A stretch of DNA of 64,000 nt from Spirochaetaceae bacterium (GCA_025358255.1 JANYKC010000027.1:1-64000); one strand, 5' to 3'; counted from the stretch's first letter, positions 15,877 to 24,903 are shown. Numbers and translations: made by a program. Notes: generated by a model not told the origin, from the letters alone.

Positions 15877-16689
15877 ATGGACTCGAAACTTGTCAATGCC
15901 AAGGCTCAAGAGTTCGCTTCCCGCAGCGTCCGGCTTACGCCCGCCCTCATCGCACAGCTCGGGCTTGAAAAAAAGAGCGTCCAACTCCGGTTGGATGAGT
16001 TTTTCCTGTCATGCATCCCCTTCGACCTTTCCCTGACCAAGGCCAGTCTCCTATCCTTCCTGAGCGAAGCCGAAGTCGCATTCTTTTCCAAGATGAGGGA
16101 CAAGGCGCAAAAACTCTCGCTCACCTTTGCCTTGCCCTACACCTCAAAGCCTGCGACCTTTTTCATCCTGTGCTCGATTAAAGCGTTCCGAAAGCCTGCC
16201 CCGAATTCACCCTACTGCTTTGTGGACGTCGAATTCCGCGAAGCGCCATTGGTCCTGAAAGAGATACTTGTTGGCTACTTCCTCGAAAGCGACGAAGCAG
16301 AGCGTTTTTACCAGGGAAGCACCGATACGGCGCTGACCGCGGAGCAGTGCCTCTCCATCTTCGACAGCGGTCGCCTTTCGATCCTGGCCGAAGACAGCTC
16401 CAGGGACAGGCTCAAGGTCTGCTACCTGTCCCCGAAGCGGCTCCGGCTGTTCGGCGAAATCGAGGGCCAATTGCCCGCGATCGGCGCGGCCATCGAGTTC
16501 GAGCCATATGAAGGCGACTCATCCTGCCTTGTTCGCGGGATCGTCAGGGGAATCACGCCACTCGTAGAGGCGGCCGGTTTTGCCTTTCTGGACGTGGAAC
16601 TCGATTATTGCCCCAGGCTTCACGCCAAGATGAGAAAGGCTGTCATGTCCGCTGGCCAGGCGGCAAGCGTCCCGCAGGCCAAGCCCTAG
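15877..16689 (+). CDS. Uncharacterised protein, possibly PilZ-like
   Basis: A 270-residue soluble protein with no signal peptide or membrane helix. The N-terminal ~90 residues contain charged helices (about 20-80); the rest looks like beta-rich barrel segments, ending in a Val-Arg-Gly-Ile-Val strand and FLDVELDYCPRL. The length and two-part look recall atypical PilZ proteins of spirochaetes, but I cannot see a clear RxxxR plus D/NxSxxG pair, so the assignment is weak. It is tail to tail with the histidine kinase gene, overlapping by 4 nt at 16686-16689. Confidence 0.7.
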   Translation: MDSKLVNAKAQEFASRSVRLTPALIAQLGLEKKSVQLRLDEFFLSCIPFDLSLTKASLLSFLSEAEVAFFSKMRDKAQKLSLTFALPYTSKPATFFILCSIKAFRKPAPNSPYCFVDVEFREAPLVLKEILVGYFLESDEAERFYQGSTDTALTAEQCLSIFDSGRLSILAEDSSRDRLKVCYLSPKRLRLFGEIEGQLPAIGAAIEFEPYEGDSSCLVRGIVRGITPLVEAAGFAFLDVELDYCPRLHAKMRKAVMSAGQAASVPQAKP

Positions 16690-18104
16690 GCCTCATCGCG
16701 TCCGCCATCCTTTTTTCCCCGCAGCTCCGCGGGCAATACGAGATTAAAAACGGCCCCTGGCCTTGCCGCGGCAATCGCCGCGCTTTCATGTCCGGACCGG
16801 TATTCCAGGCCCCCCCCCGCCGAGACGGCGAATTTCCGCGCAAGGGCGAGCCCGATACCCGAGCCCTTCTCCTTTGTCGTGAAAAAAGGCTCAAAGAGCC
16901 GGGCTTCCGCTTCCCGCGATATGCCTGGACCATTGTCCGAGATTTCCATATGCCAATGCTTGCCCTTGAGGGCTAGGGATATCTCGACCTTCGGGCTTTC
17001 CGATCCGGCTGGGGCCAAGGGATCGATGGATGCTTCGTTTGGAGAGGCGATGGTCGCGAGGGCATCGAAGGCATTCCGGACCAGGTTATCGAGGGCCTGC
17101 GAAAGCTTTTCCGGATCGACACGCACCCAGGCCTCATGGGTCTCCGGCTGGGGAAGAGTCAGGAAGATAGGACCTGGGACAGCTCCCGCATAGCGGTCAC
17201 AGTAGTCCAGGAGGAAGCCTTCTAGTTCCACGGCTTCCTCATCGCCTGCGCCGCTCTTGAGGAAATCCCTGATCCGATCGCTCAGGGCCGCGAGCCGACC
17301 CACCTCTTCGTCAATCAGGTCAACCTTGGGGAGGCTGTCCACGGGCAGGCCCAGGCGTCGAAGCGTCGCCGTCTGGATACGGATCACGGCCAAAGGGTTC
17401 TTTATCTCGTGTGCGATAGTCCTGGCGGCCTCGCCCAATTGGATGAGTTCTCCGTTCTTGCTTTCCCTTTCCCGCAATTCGGCGTTCCGGCGGTAGAGTA
17501 GGAGAAGCAGGAAATACAGGCCTACAAGCCCGGTGGAAATCAAGGCGGCAGCGCCAAGATTGACCGTCCTTGAGCGGAGAAGTCCGCTTGTGGGCAATTC
17601 GAGCCAAAGGTAGCGCATCTGGGAACGGCCTGGCCTGTCCTGGAAGCCTGGCATAGGAACGGCACCTTGGGGAAAACCCTGGCTTTGCCTGGTCATTCCC
17701 GGCCCTTGTCCGCGCATCATCCCCCTCATGGGGGGCTGGGATTCCCCGCCCCCCAAGGGACGCAGGAGAATCGCTGACTTTCCACCTGGCAGTATGGTGA
17801 AAATGGAGGACAAGGACGGAAGGGATTCGATCGAGGACGGGGCGCTGCCCTTGCGAACCAGGACATCCCCACGGGGACCGTAAAGCCCGAAGCCGAGCAC
17901 CTCGTCATTGCCGGCTATCGATGAGGGATCTTGAAGGTACCCTTCCACGAGATTAGCGCCGATCCTATAGGCCTCGAATTCCAGATCGAGGCGCCGAACC
18001 TCATTTTCGCGGAGGGCCATCGCCCAGACAAGGCCGAGGATTGAGGCCAAAGCCGATCCCGAGAGGATGAAAAATCCAAGCCTTGGCCTTCGCAGTGTCG
18101 CCAC
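16686..18104 (-). CDS. Sensor histidine kinase with Met-rich sensor loop (orphan)
   Basis: A 472-residue membrane kinase. The first membrane helix is at about residues 9-29 and the second near 180-200; between them is a ~150-residue periplasmic sensor containing a Met/Gly/Gln/Arg-rich stretch (MRGMMRGQGPGM and nearby). The cytoplasmic part has the H-box AHEIKNPLAVIR, N-box LDNLVRNAFDAL, G1 DNGPGIS, F-box FEPFFTTK and G2 GSGIGLALARK. No response regulator gene is adjacent. The start is set at GTG 18104, just before the first helix and 6 nt from a promoter; a longer frame reaches TTG 18227 but would overlap the divergent gene's promoter. Confidence 0.88.
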   Translation of the reverse strand: MATLRRPRLGFFILSGSALASILGLVWAMALRENEVRRLDLEFEAYRIGANLVEGYLQDPSSIAGNDEVLGFGLYGPRGDVLVRKGSAPSSIESLPSLSSIFTILPGGKSAILLRPLGGGESQPPMRGMMRGQGPGMTRQSQGFPQGAVPMPGFQDRPGRSQMRYLWLELPTSGLLRSRTVNLGAAALISTGLVGLYFLLLLLYRRNAELRERESKNGELIQLGEAARTIAHEIKNPLAVIRIQTATLRRLGLPVDSLPKVDLIDEEVGRLAALSDRIRDFLKSGAGDEEAVELEGFLLDYCDRYAGAVPGPIFLTLPQPETHEAWVRVDPEKLSQALDNLVRNAFDALATIASPNEASIDPLAPAGSESPKVEISLALKGKHWHMEISDNGPGISREAEARLFEPFFTTKEKGSGIGLALARKFAVSAGGGLEYRSGHESAAIAAARPGAVFNLVLPAELRGKKDGGRDEA

Positions 18105-18110
18105 GACGCC

Positions 18111-18140
18111 AGTGTAGAGTCCCGGCCCCCCTGGACGCAA
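18111..18140 (-). promoter_or_regulatory. Promoter of the histidine kinase gene, candidate leaderless
   Basis: Minus strand: TTGCGT (18135-18140), 18-nt spacer, TACACT (18111-18116), then six nt (GGCGTC) and GTG at 18104. There is no Shine-Dalgarno sequence. Confidence 0.5.
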
Positions 18141-18191
18141 GGCGTCGGCTTCCTCCCAACGCGCTTCGCCTAACCCAAAAGCAAGGCCCCA

Positions 18192-18220
18192 TTGCGAAGC
18201 GCCCGGTCGGGATGTACATT
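18192..18220 (+). promoter_or_regulatory. Promoter of the TPR gene, candidate leaderless
   Basis: TTGCGA (18192-18197), 17-nt spacer, TACATT (18215-18220), then GGGACA and ATG at 18227. It diverges from the kinase promoter, with about 50 nt between the two -35 boxes. Confidence 0.5.
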
Positions 18221-18226
18221 GGGACA

Positions 18227-20263
18227 ATGCCTGAATCGAGCACGCAAAAGCTTCTCCGGGCCGCCTTGAGGGCCGGGGAGGCGAGGGATTACCGGAAAGC
18301 GGCCGAGTTGCTCACGGCGCTGATTGCCGAGGATGGCGCTCCGGCCGAAGCCTTTCTCTATCTTGGCCGAAGCTACCACGCCTTGGGTGAATGCGAAAAA
18401 TCCATCGTGGCCTTCCGCAGCTTCCTTCACGCCGGCGGAGACGCCGGCGCGGGGAACTTCTACCTCGGCAGGGCCTATCTTGCGGCCGATCGGCCGGAGG
18501 AAGCTTCGCTCAGGCTGAAGCGAAGCCTCGAACTCAACCCCGATCGAGCGGCGGCCTGGGCATTCCTCGGGGCTGCCCAACTCAGGCTCAGGAGGTCCAA
18601 GCTTGCGGTATCATGCCTCGAACGCGCGGTGAATCTCGCGCCCGAGGACACGCGGATATTCCGCGGATATCTAAATGCCCTTTTTGTCCGCGCCTGCCGG
18701 CTTGTGGACCGGGGCGACGCCGACATGGCAAGGCAGATACTCGGCTTTGTCCTCGAGAATGGCATCGACGGGGCCGGACCCAGGCTCTGGCGCGCCAAGG
18801 CCTTGCGAGAACTCGGACGTTTCGCCGAAGCGCTTCGGGATTGCGAGGCGGCTATACTCTTTTCGCCGGACGACGGCGGGCTTCGTTGGCTCAAGGCCAG
18901 CCTCCTCCTCGCTTCAGGCAGGCAAAGCGAAGCCCTGTCGGAATTCGCCGAGCTCAAGGAAACCTATCCCGAACTGCCCGGACTCCCCGCCGACGAGACA
19001 TCCCTCGCCCGTTTGCGGGTTTCCATAGCCTTCCGTGACGAGCGCTGGAAGGAAGCGGCATTGGAGGCCCTGGCCCTGATCAGGACCGAACCCGAGGATG
19101 CTCCGATGCGAGCCATGGCCGCCGAAAGCCTTCGCGCCCTCGGGCAGCTGGAAAAAGCCAGGGACCATTGGCTGCGGGCGATCGAGATCGATCCGGTCGC
19201 CGCGGATTTCCGGCTTGGCCTAGCCTTGGTACTCTATGAGCTGGGCGACTTCGAAGGTGCCCGCGCGCAGGCTGAACGCGCTCGCAGGCTTGGAGCCGAC
19301 AGCGTCGAGGTGGAATACTGCTCGGTCCTTGCGGCCTCGCGGATGGAGAAGGGAGGAGAGAACCTCATCCCCCGCCTCCAGGCCCTCATCCGGGATCGCG
19401 GAGCCGATCCGCGGCTGATGTTCGCCCTTGGCGAATGCCTGTACCGTGGTGGCCGGCCGGACTTGGCCTCTGGCTGGTTCGAGAAAGTCCTCCTCCTGGT
19501 CCCGGACCATGAGTACTCGCTCCTGTACAGGATTTCCGTGGCCGAATCTCTTGAGGATGAAGCGGCGCTGTCGCCCGCCTATGCGGCCTACCTCAACGCC
19601 TATCCTGACAATGCGGGCCTGCGCCGCGAATACTCCGAAATCCTCCTCCGCGCAAGCCGATGGGAAGAGGCGGTTCCAGTCCTCGAGAAGGGTTTCGCAT
19701 ACGGCGACGACGGGGACAGGGCCAAACGACGCTTCGCCCTTGCCTTGCGCAACGCCGGAAAATACCGGGAAGCCGCGGTGCACTACCGGGACCTGCTTCG
19801 CGGAAGTCCTGAGAACCCCGAGTTCCTCCTGGCCCTCGCCTGGTGCCTTGAGCGCAACGGAAAGGGCGAATATGCCTTGGCCCTGCTCGAAAAGGCGCCG
19901 GCCGCCGCGATGAAAGGCGCAGGTCCATGGATAGTCCTTGGGCTTCTCCACGAACGTAGAGGCCGAAAGGAAGCCGCGGTAGACGCGCTCAGGAAAGCAA
20001 CAGAGCTCGAACCGCAAATGGCCCGCGCATGGAAAGACCTGGGTCTTCTTTACCGGCGGATGGGCCTCCTCGAGTTCTCCGCCAATTGCCTTGATCGCGC
20101 CCGCGCCTTGGGCGCGACGGTCGAAGCCGAACCGCCGAAATCCAGATCCAGGACGGCAACCATGGGGGGCATACCAAGCCCGACGCGTCCCGCAGGGGCC
20201 GCCTCGGGCGGCAAACCCAAGTCGGCGCCGGCTGGCAGAAAAGCCGCCAAACCAAAGGGCTGA
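18227..20263 (+). CDS. Tetratricopeptide repeat protein
   Basis: A 678-residue protein made almost wholly of tandem TPR units. Repeated patterns such as ARDYRKAAELL, AFLYLGRSYHALGE, ALRNAGKYREAAVHYRDLL and DLGLLYRRMGLLEFSANCL recur about every 34 residues. There is no signal peptide, so it is probably a cytoplasmic scaffold. The C-terminal ~50 residues are basic, Pro/Ala/Lys-rich and likely disordered. ATG 18227 is preferred over in-frame upstream codons because the repeat fold begins right after it and a promoter ends 6 nt before it. It diverges from the histidine kinase. Confidence 0.88.
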   Translation: MPESSTQKLLRAALRAGEARDYRKAAELLTALIAEDGAPAEAFLYLGRSYHALGECEKSIVAFRSFLHAGGDAGAGNFYLGRAYLAADRPEEASLRLKRSLELNPDRAAAWAFLGAAQLRLRRSKLAVSCLERAVNLAPEDTRIFRGYLNALFVRACRLVDRGDADMARQILGFVLENGIDGAGPRLWRAKALRELGRFAEALRDCEAAILFSPDDGGLRWLKASLLLASGRQSEALSEFAELKETYPELPGLPADETSLARLRVSIAFRDERWKEAALEALALIRTEPEDAPMRAMAAESLRALGQLEKARDHWLRAIEIDPVAADFRLGLALVLYELGDFEGARAQAERARRLGADSVEVEYCSVLAASRMEKGGENLIPRLQALIRDRGADPRLMFALGECLYRGGRPDLASGWFEKVLLLVPDHEYSLLYRISVAESLEDEAALSPAYAAYLNAYPDNAGLRREYSEILLRASRWEEAVPVLEKGFAYGDDGDRAKRRFALALRNAGKYREAAVHYRDLLRGSPENPEFLLALAWCLERNGKGEYALALLEKAPAAAMKGAGPWIVLGLLHERRGRKEAAVDALRKATELEPQMARAWKDLGLLYRRMGLLEFSANCLDRARALGATVEAEPPKSRSRTATMGGIPSPTRPAGAASGGKPKSAPAGRKAAKPKG

Positions 20264-20286
20264 AAGACCCGGAAGCGCCCCGTGCC

Positions 20287-20314
20287 TTGCACTTTCGGGC
20301 TAAAATGCTATACT
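20287..20314 (+). promoter_or_regulatory. Promoter of the 187-residue unknown gene
   Basis: TTGCAC (20287-20292), 16-nt spacer, TATACT (20309-20314). A short leader with AGGGGG (20321-20326) follows, 9 nt before ATG 20336. Confidence 0.55.
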
Positions 20315-20335
20315 GCAGCAAGGGGGAACATGCCA

Positions 20336-20899
20336 ATGCCGATAAAAGCGATGGATCTCTTCGATGCCTACCAGAAAAGCGCACTTCCCAAGGAAGAGGG
20401 ATTCCTTGTCTCCTCGTTCTTCAGCACGCATACCGCCTATAGCCGCTATGAGGTGGTTTCCTACGCGAACGTGAAGTCCATCTATCCGAATGAAGCAGGA
20501 CTCACCTTCCAGACCGATGGAAAAAAACTCTACATCCTCGTAGAACCCTCGAACTACCACCAAAAAGGGATGGAACCCTACGTCCGTCCATCGAACGAAC
20601 AGATCCCCCTCCGCTTCAGCGAGCTCGAGCTCCACACGACAAAGAACCAGTCAAAGGTTTTCTACGGCAAGAACTGCGTCCATACCTATGGCTCTTTCAC
20701 GATCATGCGGCCCACAGGAATGAATTTTTCCTTCGTTTTCTACAAGTTGCCCGACGTCTATGAATCCCTCCAGCTTTTTTTCGAGAAGACCTTCAACAAG
20801 GAAGCCGGCATCCCCCTCGCCGACTCGAAAAAAATCGCTGCGGCGGTCACGGAAAAGGTCAAGGCCGAGATGTACTGGGACCACGCGGAAAGCACCTAG
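20336..20899 (+). CDS. Uncharacterised protein
   Basis: A 187-residue soluble protein with no signal peptide. The first ~130 residues look beta-rich with many aromatics (SSFFSTHTAYSRYEVVSY, ILVEPSNYHQ, CVHTYGSF); the last 50 form charged helices. I recognise no family. The start is placed at the second of two close ATGs (20336) because it sits 9 nt from AGGGGG; ATG 20330 would leave only 3 nt. It is monocistronic by context and followed by a 214-nt spacer. Confidence 0.75.
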   Translation: MPIKAMDLFDAYQKSALPKEEGFLVSSFFSTHTAYSRYEVVSYANVKSIYPNEAGLTFQTDGKKLYILVEPSNYHQKGMEPYVRPSNEQIPLRFSELELHTTKNQSKVFYGKNCVHTYGSFTIMRPTGMNFSFVFYKLPDVYESLQLFFEKTFNKEAGIPLADSKKIAAAVTEKVKAEMYWDHAEST

Positions 20900-21059
20900 C
20901 CGCCATATTCGCGCAGCGAGGAATCGCATAACTCGATGGCCTCGGCGCTTCCCGCCTCCTCCGCGCCTGGCGGGCCGGGTTTACGCAAACCTACTGGCCA
21001 GGCAACCAAACATAGGCTTCAGCGCATCCACTGTTATATTGCCGGGTCAGTAAACAACA
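20900..21059. other. Spacer with stem-loop potential, no gene seen
   Basis: This 160-nt stretch lies between two converging genes. It contains a nested inverted repeat (CCTGGC ... GCCAGG enclosing GGGTTT-ACGC-AAACC at about 20973-21003). I compared it with SRP RNA and tmRNA signatures and found no diagnostic motif. It has no clear promoter. Confidence 0.3.
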
Positions 21060-21089
21060 GACCGCCCCCCGCACATGCGGGGGGCGGTC
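21060..21089 (-). terminator. Terminator of the PPDK-like operon
   Basis: A perfect 14-bp GC-rich inverted repeat (GACCGCCCCCCGCA / TGCGGGGGGCGGTC, 2-nt loop) 24 nt past the stop of the PPDK-like gene. T-rich bases follow on the minus strand (TGTTGTTTA); ATTTTC follows on the plus strand, so it may work in both directions. Confidence 0.75.
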
Positions 21090-21113
21090 ATTTTCGGCTT
21101 GAGGATTCCGTGG

Positions 21114-23762
21114 TCAGGCCTTGGCAACCCTCTTCTTCTCGATCTCCGCCTGGGCTACCGCCGTGATGGACAAGGGAACCTGGTAGGGTGAGCACGAGAC
21201 ATAACCGAGACCCGCTTCCATGCAGAAACGGATGTTGTCAGGGTTCGCCCCATGCTCGCCGCAAAGCCCGGTGACCAGCCCCGGGCGGGCCAGCTTCCCT
21301 CGGCGCTCCGCTGTAAGGATCAGGTCCTTGACCTGGGGAGACAGCACCGAGAAGGGATTTCCGTCAATGAGGTCGTATTGCGAGTAATCCGGCATGAAGG
21401 AATTGAAATCGTCGCGGCTGATCCCGAGGGTTGTCTGCGAAAGGTCGTTCGTGCCATAGGAAAAGAACTCGCTGTAGCGGGCGAGTTCCCCGGCCCCCAC
21501 GGCAGCCGCAGGCAACTCGACCATGGTGCCGATCTTGTAGGGGACGGCCTTGGCGCCGAGTTCCTTCCTCACCTCTTCCTCGATCTCGACAAGGCCGCGA
21601 TAGTGCTTCCCTTCGATGTTCTTGCCGTAGACGATCAGCTTGAGCTCGGCGGCGTTCATCACGATGGGAATCATGACCTCGGGCCGGACGTCGACCTTTT
21701 CTTTCTGCAGCTTGTAGACTGCCTCGAAAATGGCCCGCACTTGCATCTCGTAGATTTCGGGGAAGGAAACCGCGATGCGGCAGCCACGGTGGCCGAGCAT
21801 GGGGTTGAATTCCTCATTGGAGTCGATGCGGGCCTGGATGTCGGCTTTCGTGAGCTTTTTCGTCGCCTTGCGCGCGCCGAGGTACTCCACGAGGGAATCC
21901 ATCTCCGCGTTGTTGTGCGGAAGGAACTCATGGAGAGGCGCGTCGAGAAGCCTGATCGTGACTTCCTTTCCCGCCATGACCTTGAAAAGACCATAGAAAT
22001 CCTCGCGCTGCATCGGCTTGAGCTTGTCGAGCGCCTTCACGCGTTCCGTCACGGAATCCGAAAGGATCATCTCCCGGATGACATTGATGCGTTTCTCGTT
22101 GAAGAACATGTGCTCCGTACGGACAAGCCCGATGCCTTCGGCCCCGAAAAGCAAGGCAAGGGTGGCATCCCGCGGGGTATCCGCATTGGTCCGGACATGA
22201 AAACTCTTCATCTGGGCCTTGGCCAAGGCGATGAAATCAAGGAGGCCCGAATCCTTGGGATCCGGCTCGATGAGATCGGCCTTGCCGAGCCAGATCTGGG
22301 GCTCGCCGTAATAGGGGACATTGATCGTGATGTAGTCGCCTTCGGTGACAACTAGATCGCCTATCGTGGCTTTCCTGCCGCGGATCTTCATCTCGGGCTT
22401 TACCATCGAGACCTTGCCATACTGCCGCGCGACGACAGAAGCGTGGGCGGAGAATCCGCCTTCGCAGGAAAGGACTCCGGACGAGACCTCGATCGCCTTC
22501 ACGTCTTCCGCGAAGGTCGACGGCATGAGGAGGATGAGGCGCTTGTCCTGGCTTTTTTGCTGGGCGTCACGGAATGCGTCGATGAGGCTCTCCGTCGAGA
22601 AGAAGACACGGCCGATCGCCGCGCCCGGCGCTCCGGCGATTCCGCCGTTCACGCCCTTGAGCTTCTTTACGCTGGCCATGTTGACGATGGGGTGGAGGAT
22701 CTCGTTGAGCCGTCCAGGCGCGATGGATTCGACCACGAACTCGTCGGATACGACCTTCCGGGAATCGAGGTCAAGCAGGAGCTTGAGGTCAGCCTGGGTG
22801 GACTTGGCCACCACCTGTCGCTGTTCGATGAGCCAGAGCTTCTTGTTTTCGACCGTGAAGCGGATCTGCCGGATCTCCATGTGGCGATCCTCGAGCTTGC
22901 GGGCGATCTTGTCGAGTTCCTTGAGGTAGGCGGGGTCGATCGTGTTGATGTCCTTGCCCGCCGCTCCCAGCTCATTGAAGCGCTCCTGGTAGAACTCGCC
23001 CTGGAGTTTCTTCTCGCCCGAAACTATGTCTCGGGTATAGAAGGCGCCGGAGGCCGATCCCTTGCCGTAATTGCCATAGACCATCGGCTGCACGATGATG
23101 GCGGTGTCGCCCGCATCCTGCTCGTCCAGGTCGATCAGGCGGGAGACCCGGCGAAGGGCCATCTCCATCTGCGCCTCGGCATTGTCGAAGAATTTCTCAG
23201 GCATGACCGCGCTGTAGGCGTCCATGAGGGCCGAGGCGGATTTCGACACCTTGTCGGAGCCAAGGGCCTTGCCAATCTCCTTTTCGGCCGCGGCAAGGGC
23301 TTCCTGGTCCTTCGGCCGGGACTCGAGCTCGGCGATGCGGCACTCCACCGCGAGCATGCCCTTCACGAGGAAAAGAACTTCATGCGCGGCGAAATTGTCG
23401 CCGACCCATGAGGCGAAACCGGCCACCGTGTCGCGCGCCAGGCCGAAATTATGCAGGGTCGGATAATTGGAGATCGCAAGGTTGGGCGACACCACGATCT
23501 TGAAAAGCAGGGGGTTCTTGGCGTCGCCGAGCTTCTTCCCGACGAGGTCCTCGACCTTCTTGAGCTGGGTCTTGGCAAGCTCCAGCGGCTTTTCCTTCTG
23601 GATGGCGGCGGCGATCTCCGCATCGAAGATGAATCCGGGCAATATGGGCAACGAGAGCTCGGCGAACTCGTTCGCCTGCCTTCCGCGCTGCCCCAGTCTC
23701 TCCAGGTCCGAAACCTTCTTAACCGTATCGTTCTGGCTGAAGAAGTGGATGTTATCCTTCAT
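21114..23762 (-). CDS. Pyruvate phosphate dikinase-like protein with degenerate nucleotide domain
   Basis: An 882-residue protein collinear with PPDK. The phospho-carrier domain is intact (GGFSAHASVVAR, His440), and the PEP/pyruvate barrel keeps VRTNADTP, GIGLVRTEHMFF, LDAPLHEFLPH and TGLCGEHGANP with its catalytic Cys. The N-terminal ATP-grasp is altered: the GGKG lysine loop reads GQRG (residues 24-27), and the SVRSGA block with the catalytic Arg reads KIVVSP (about 88-93), with the MPGMMDT block also lost. It may lack normal ATP/Pi chemistry. It follows the 346-residue gene by 29 nt in the cfpA region and ends at a strong terminator. Confidence 0.85.
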   Translation of the reverse strand: MKDNIHFFSQNDTVKKVSDLERLGQRGRQANEFAELSLPILPGFIFDAEIAAAIQKEKPLELAKTQLKKVEDLVGKKLGDAKNPLLFKIVVSPNLAISNYPTLHNFGLARDTVAGFASWVGDNFAAHEVLFLVKGMLAVECRIAELESRPKDQEALAAAEKEIGKALGSDKVSKSASALMDAYSAVMPEKFFDNAEAQMEMALRRVSRLIDLDEQDAGDTAIIVQPMVYGNYGKGSASGAFYTRDIVSGEKKLQGEFYQERFNELGAAGKDINTIDPAYLKELDKIARKLEDRHMEIRQIRFTVENKKLWLIEQRQVVAKSTQADLKLLLDLDSRKVVSDEFVVESIAPGRLNEILHPIVNMASVKKLKGVNGGIAGAPGAAIGRVFFSTESLIDAFRDAQQKSQDKRLILLMPSTFAEDVKAIEVSSGVLSCEGGFSAHASVVARQYGKVSMVKPEMKIRGRKATIGDLVVTEGDYITINVPYYGEPQIWLGKADLIEPDPKDSGLLDFIALAKAQMKSFHVRTNADTPRDATLALLFGAEGIGLVRTEHMFFNEKRINVIREMILSDSVTERVKALDKLKPMQREDFYGLFKVMAGKEVTIRLLDAPLHEFLPHNNAEMDSLVEYLGARKATKKLTKADIQARIDSNEEFNPMLGHRGCRIAVSFPEIYEMQVRAIFEAVYKLQKEKVDVRPEVMIPIVMNAAELKLIVYGKNIEGKHYRGLVEIEEEVRKELGAKAVPYKIGTMVELPAAAVGAGELARYSEFFSYGTNDLSQTTLGISRDDFNSFMPDYSQYDLIDGNPFSVLSPQVKDLILTAERRGKLARPGLVTGLCGEHGANPDNIRFCMEAGLGYVSCSPYQVPLSITAVAQAEIEKKRVAKA

Positions 23763-23791
23763 AGTTATTCCCTTCTCTCGAGCATCGTCGC

Positions 23792-24832
23792 TCAGAAGAG
23801 CTGTAGCACGGCGTTGACAGGCCCGCGGAGGAAGGCCTCGAACTGGTGACTGGCACCCTGCGCGAGATAGCGCTGGAGCTTGGCCACATCCTTGATCTCC
23901 TCACCGGTTATGGCGAACTGGATGCTTGATCCGTGTTTCACCTTACCCCACTTGAAGAGCGCGTTCAGGTTCGTGATGCGTTCCCCATCGTAGTAGACAA
24001 GGACTTCCAGCCCGACGTTCTTGCGGGTGTAGCTGTCGATTATCCGCTTCCAGGCCTCGACGTTCCCGTTGTGGAAAAGCTCGTTGGTGACGTTCACCGA
24101 GTACATGGGGGTCATCCGGGAACCCGGCTTTACGGCGCGTTCGGCGAGGATGGCCGGCTTGAGCTCGGGCTCCGGAGCCTCTTCCACGACGACAGCCGCC
24201 GCTGCGGCCTTCTTGCCCTTCGCGGGCGGTCCTTTCGGCGCTGCCGCTTTCCTTGGCGCGCTCTTGGCGGCGGCTGCCGACTTGGGAGCCTTGTAGGAGC
24301 AATCACCCTTGAGGAAAGAGGGCTTGGCCTTGGCCTTGTGCCCGGAAAAAAGCTCCACGACGGCCCTTGCCGCGTCCTCGAGGATCGCGGCATCGCCATC
24401 CTTGGCGAAACAGCCGGCCCAGACGACGAGAAGCTCCGAGCGCGTAAGGCGATCGATCTTTTCAAGGCTCTGGGGGTTTTTCGGGTTGACCACAAGGGGA
24501 CCCACATCGGGGTGGTGATAGACCACGACCAGGTCGACTCCGTTCCACGTCCCGGTCTCGGTGGCGATGGACGCAATATCCTGCGCGACAGAGAGGAGGT
24601 TCGAGGAAACGGCCTTGTACTTGAATTTCGAGCCGAGGATCATGTTGACGACCGGAAGGACGTCATCCTTGTCCAGCGTCTTGCCCTCGATCAGGCCATT
24701 GATCACGTCGGCGAGGTTTTCCTTCGAGGACACAGCCTCGATGGCGCCGATCACGGTCTTGATATGCCGGACGGAGGCATTGAAGCTCCCCCTGTCGGCC
24801 AAACCTTCGAACTGGTTGCTGAGGCTTCGCAT
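23792..24832 (-). CDS. Conserved protein of the filament locus, unknown function
   Basis: A 346-residue soluble protein in three parts: an N-terminal region (1-185) with hydrophobic alpha/beta character; a low-complexity Ala/Lys/Pro linker (about 187-225) rich in KAAAPKGPPAKGKK-like sequence; and a C-terminal domain from PMYSVNVTNELFHNGNVEAW to the end. No catalytic motif is recognised. AAGGAGG precedes the ATG. Its place between cfpA and the PPDK-like gene is, from memory, the position of T. pallidum TP0747, so it may act with the filament; that is inference. Confidence 0.75.
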   Translation of the reverse strand: MRSLSNQFEGLADRGSFNASVRHIKTVIGAIEAVSSKENLADVINGLIEGKTLDKDDVLPVVNMILGSKFKYKAVSSNLLSVAQDIASIATETGTWNGVDLVVVYHHPDVGPLVVNPKNPQSLEKIDRLTRSELLVVWAGCFAKDGDAAILEDAARAVVELFSGHKAKAKPSFLKGDCSYKAPKSAAAAKSAPRKAAAPKGPPAKGKKAAAAAVVVEEAPEPELKPAILAERAVKPGSRMTPMYSVNVTNELFHNGNVEAWKRIIDSYTRKNVGLEVLVYYDGERITNLNALFKWGKVKHGSSIQFAITGEEIKDVAKLQRYLAQGASHQFEAFLRGPVNAVLQLF

Positions 24833-24903
24833 AGTGATGTAGCCCCTCCTTCTTTAATGGAAAGGCCGCCCCAACCGTTACCGGCAGGACGGCCATGCAA
24901 GTC

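Noticed and set aside
20900..21059. SRP RNA, tmRNA or a riboswitch
   Set aside because: No GGAAG/GCAGC tetraloop region, no tRNA-like end and no known aptamer consensus was found on either strand.
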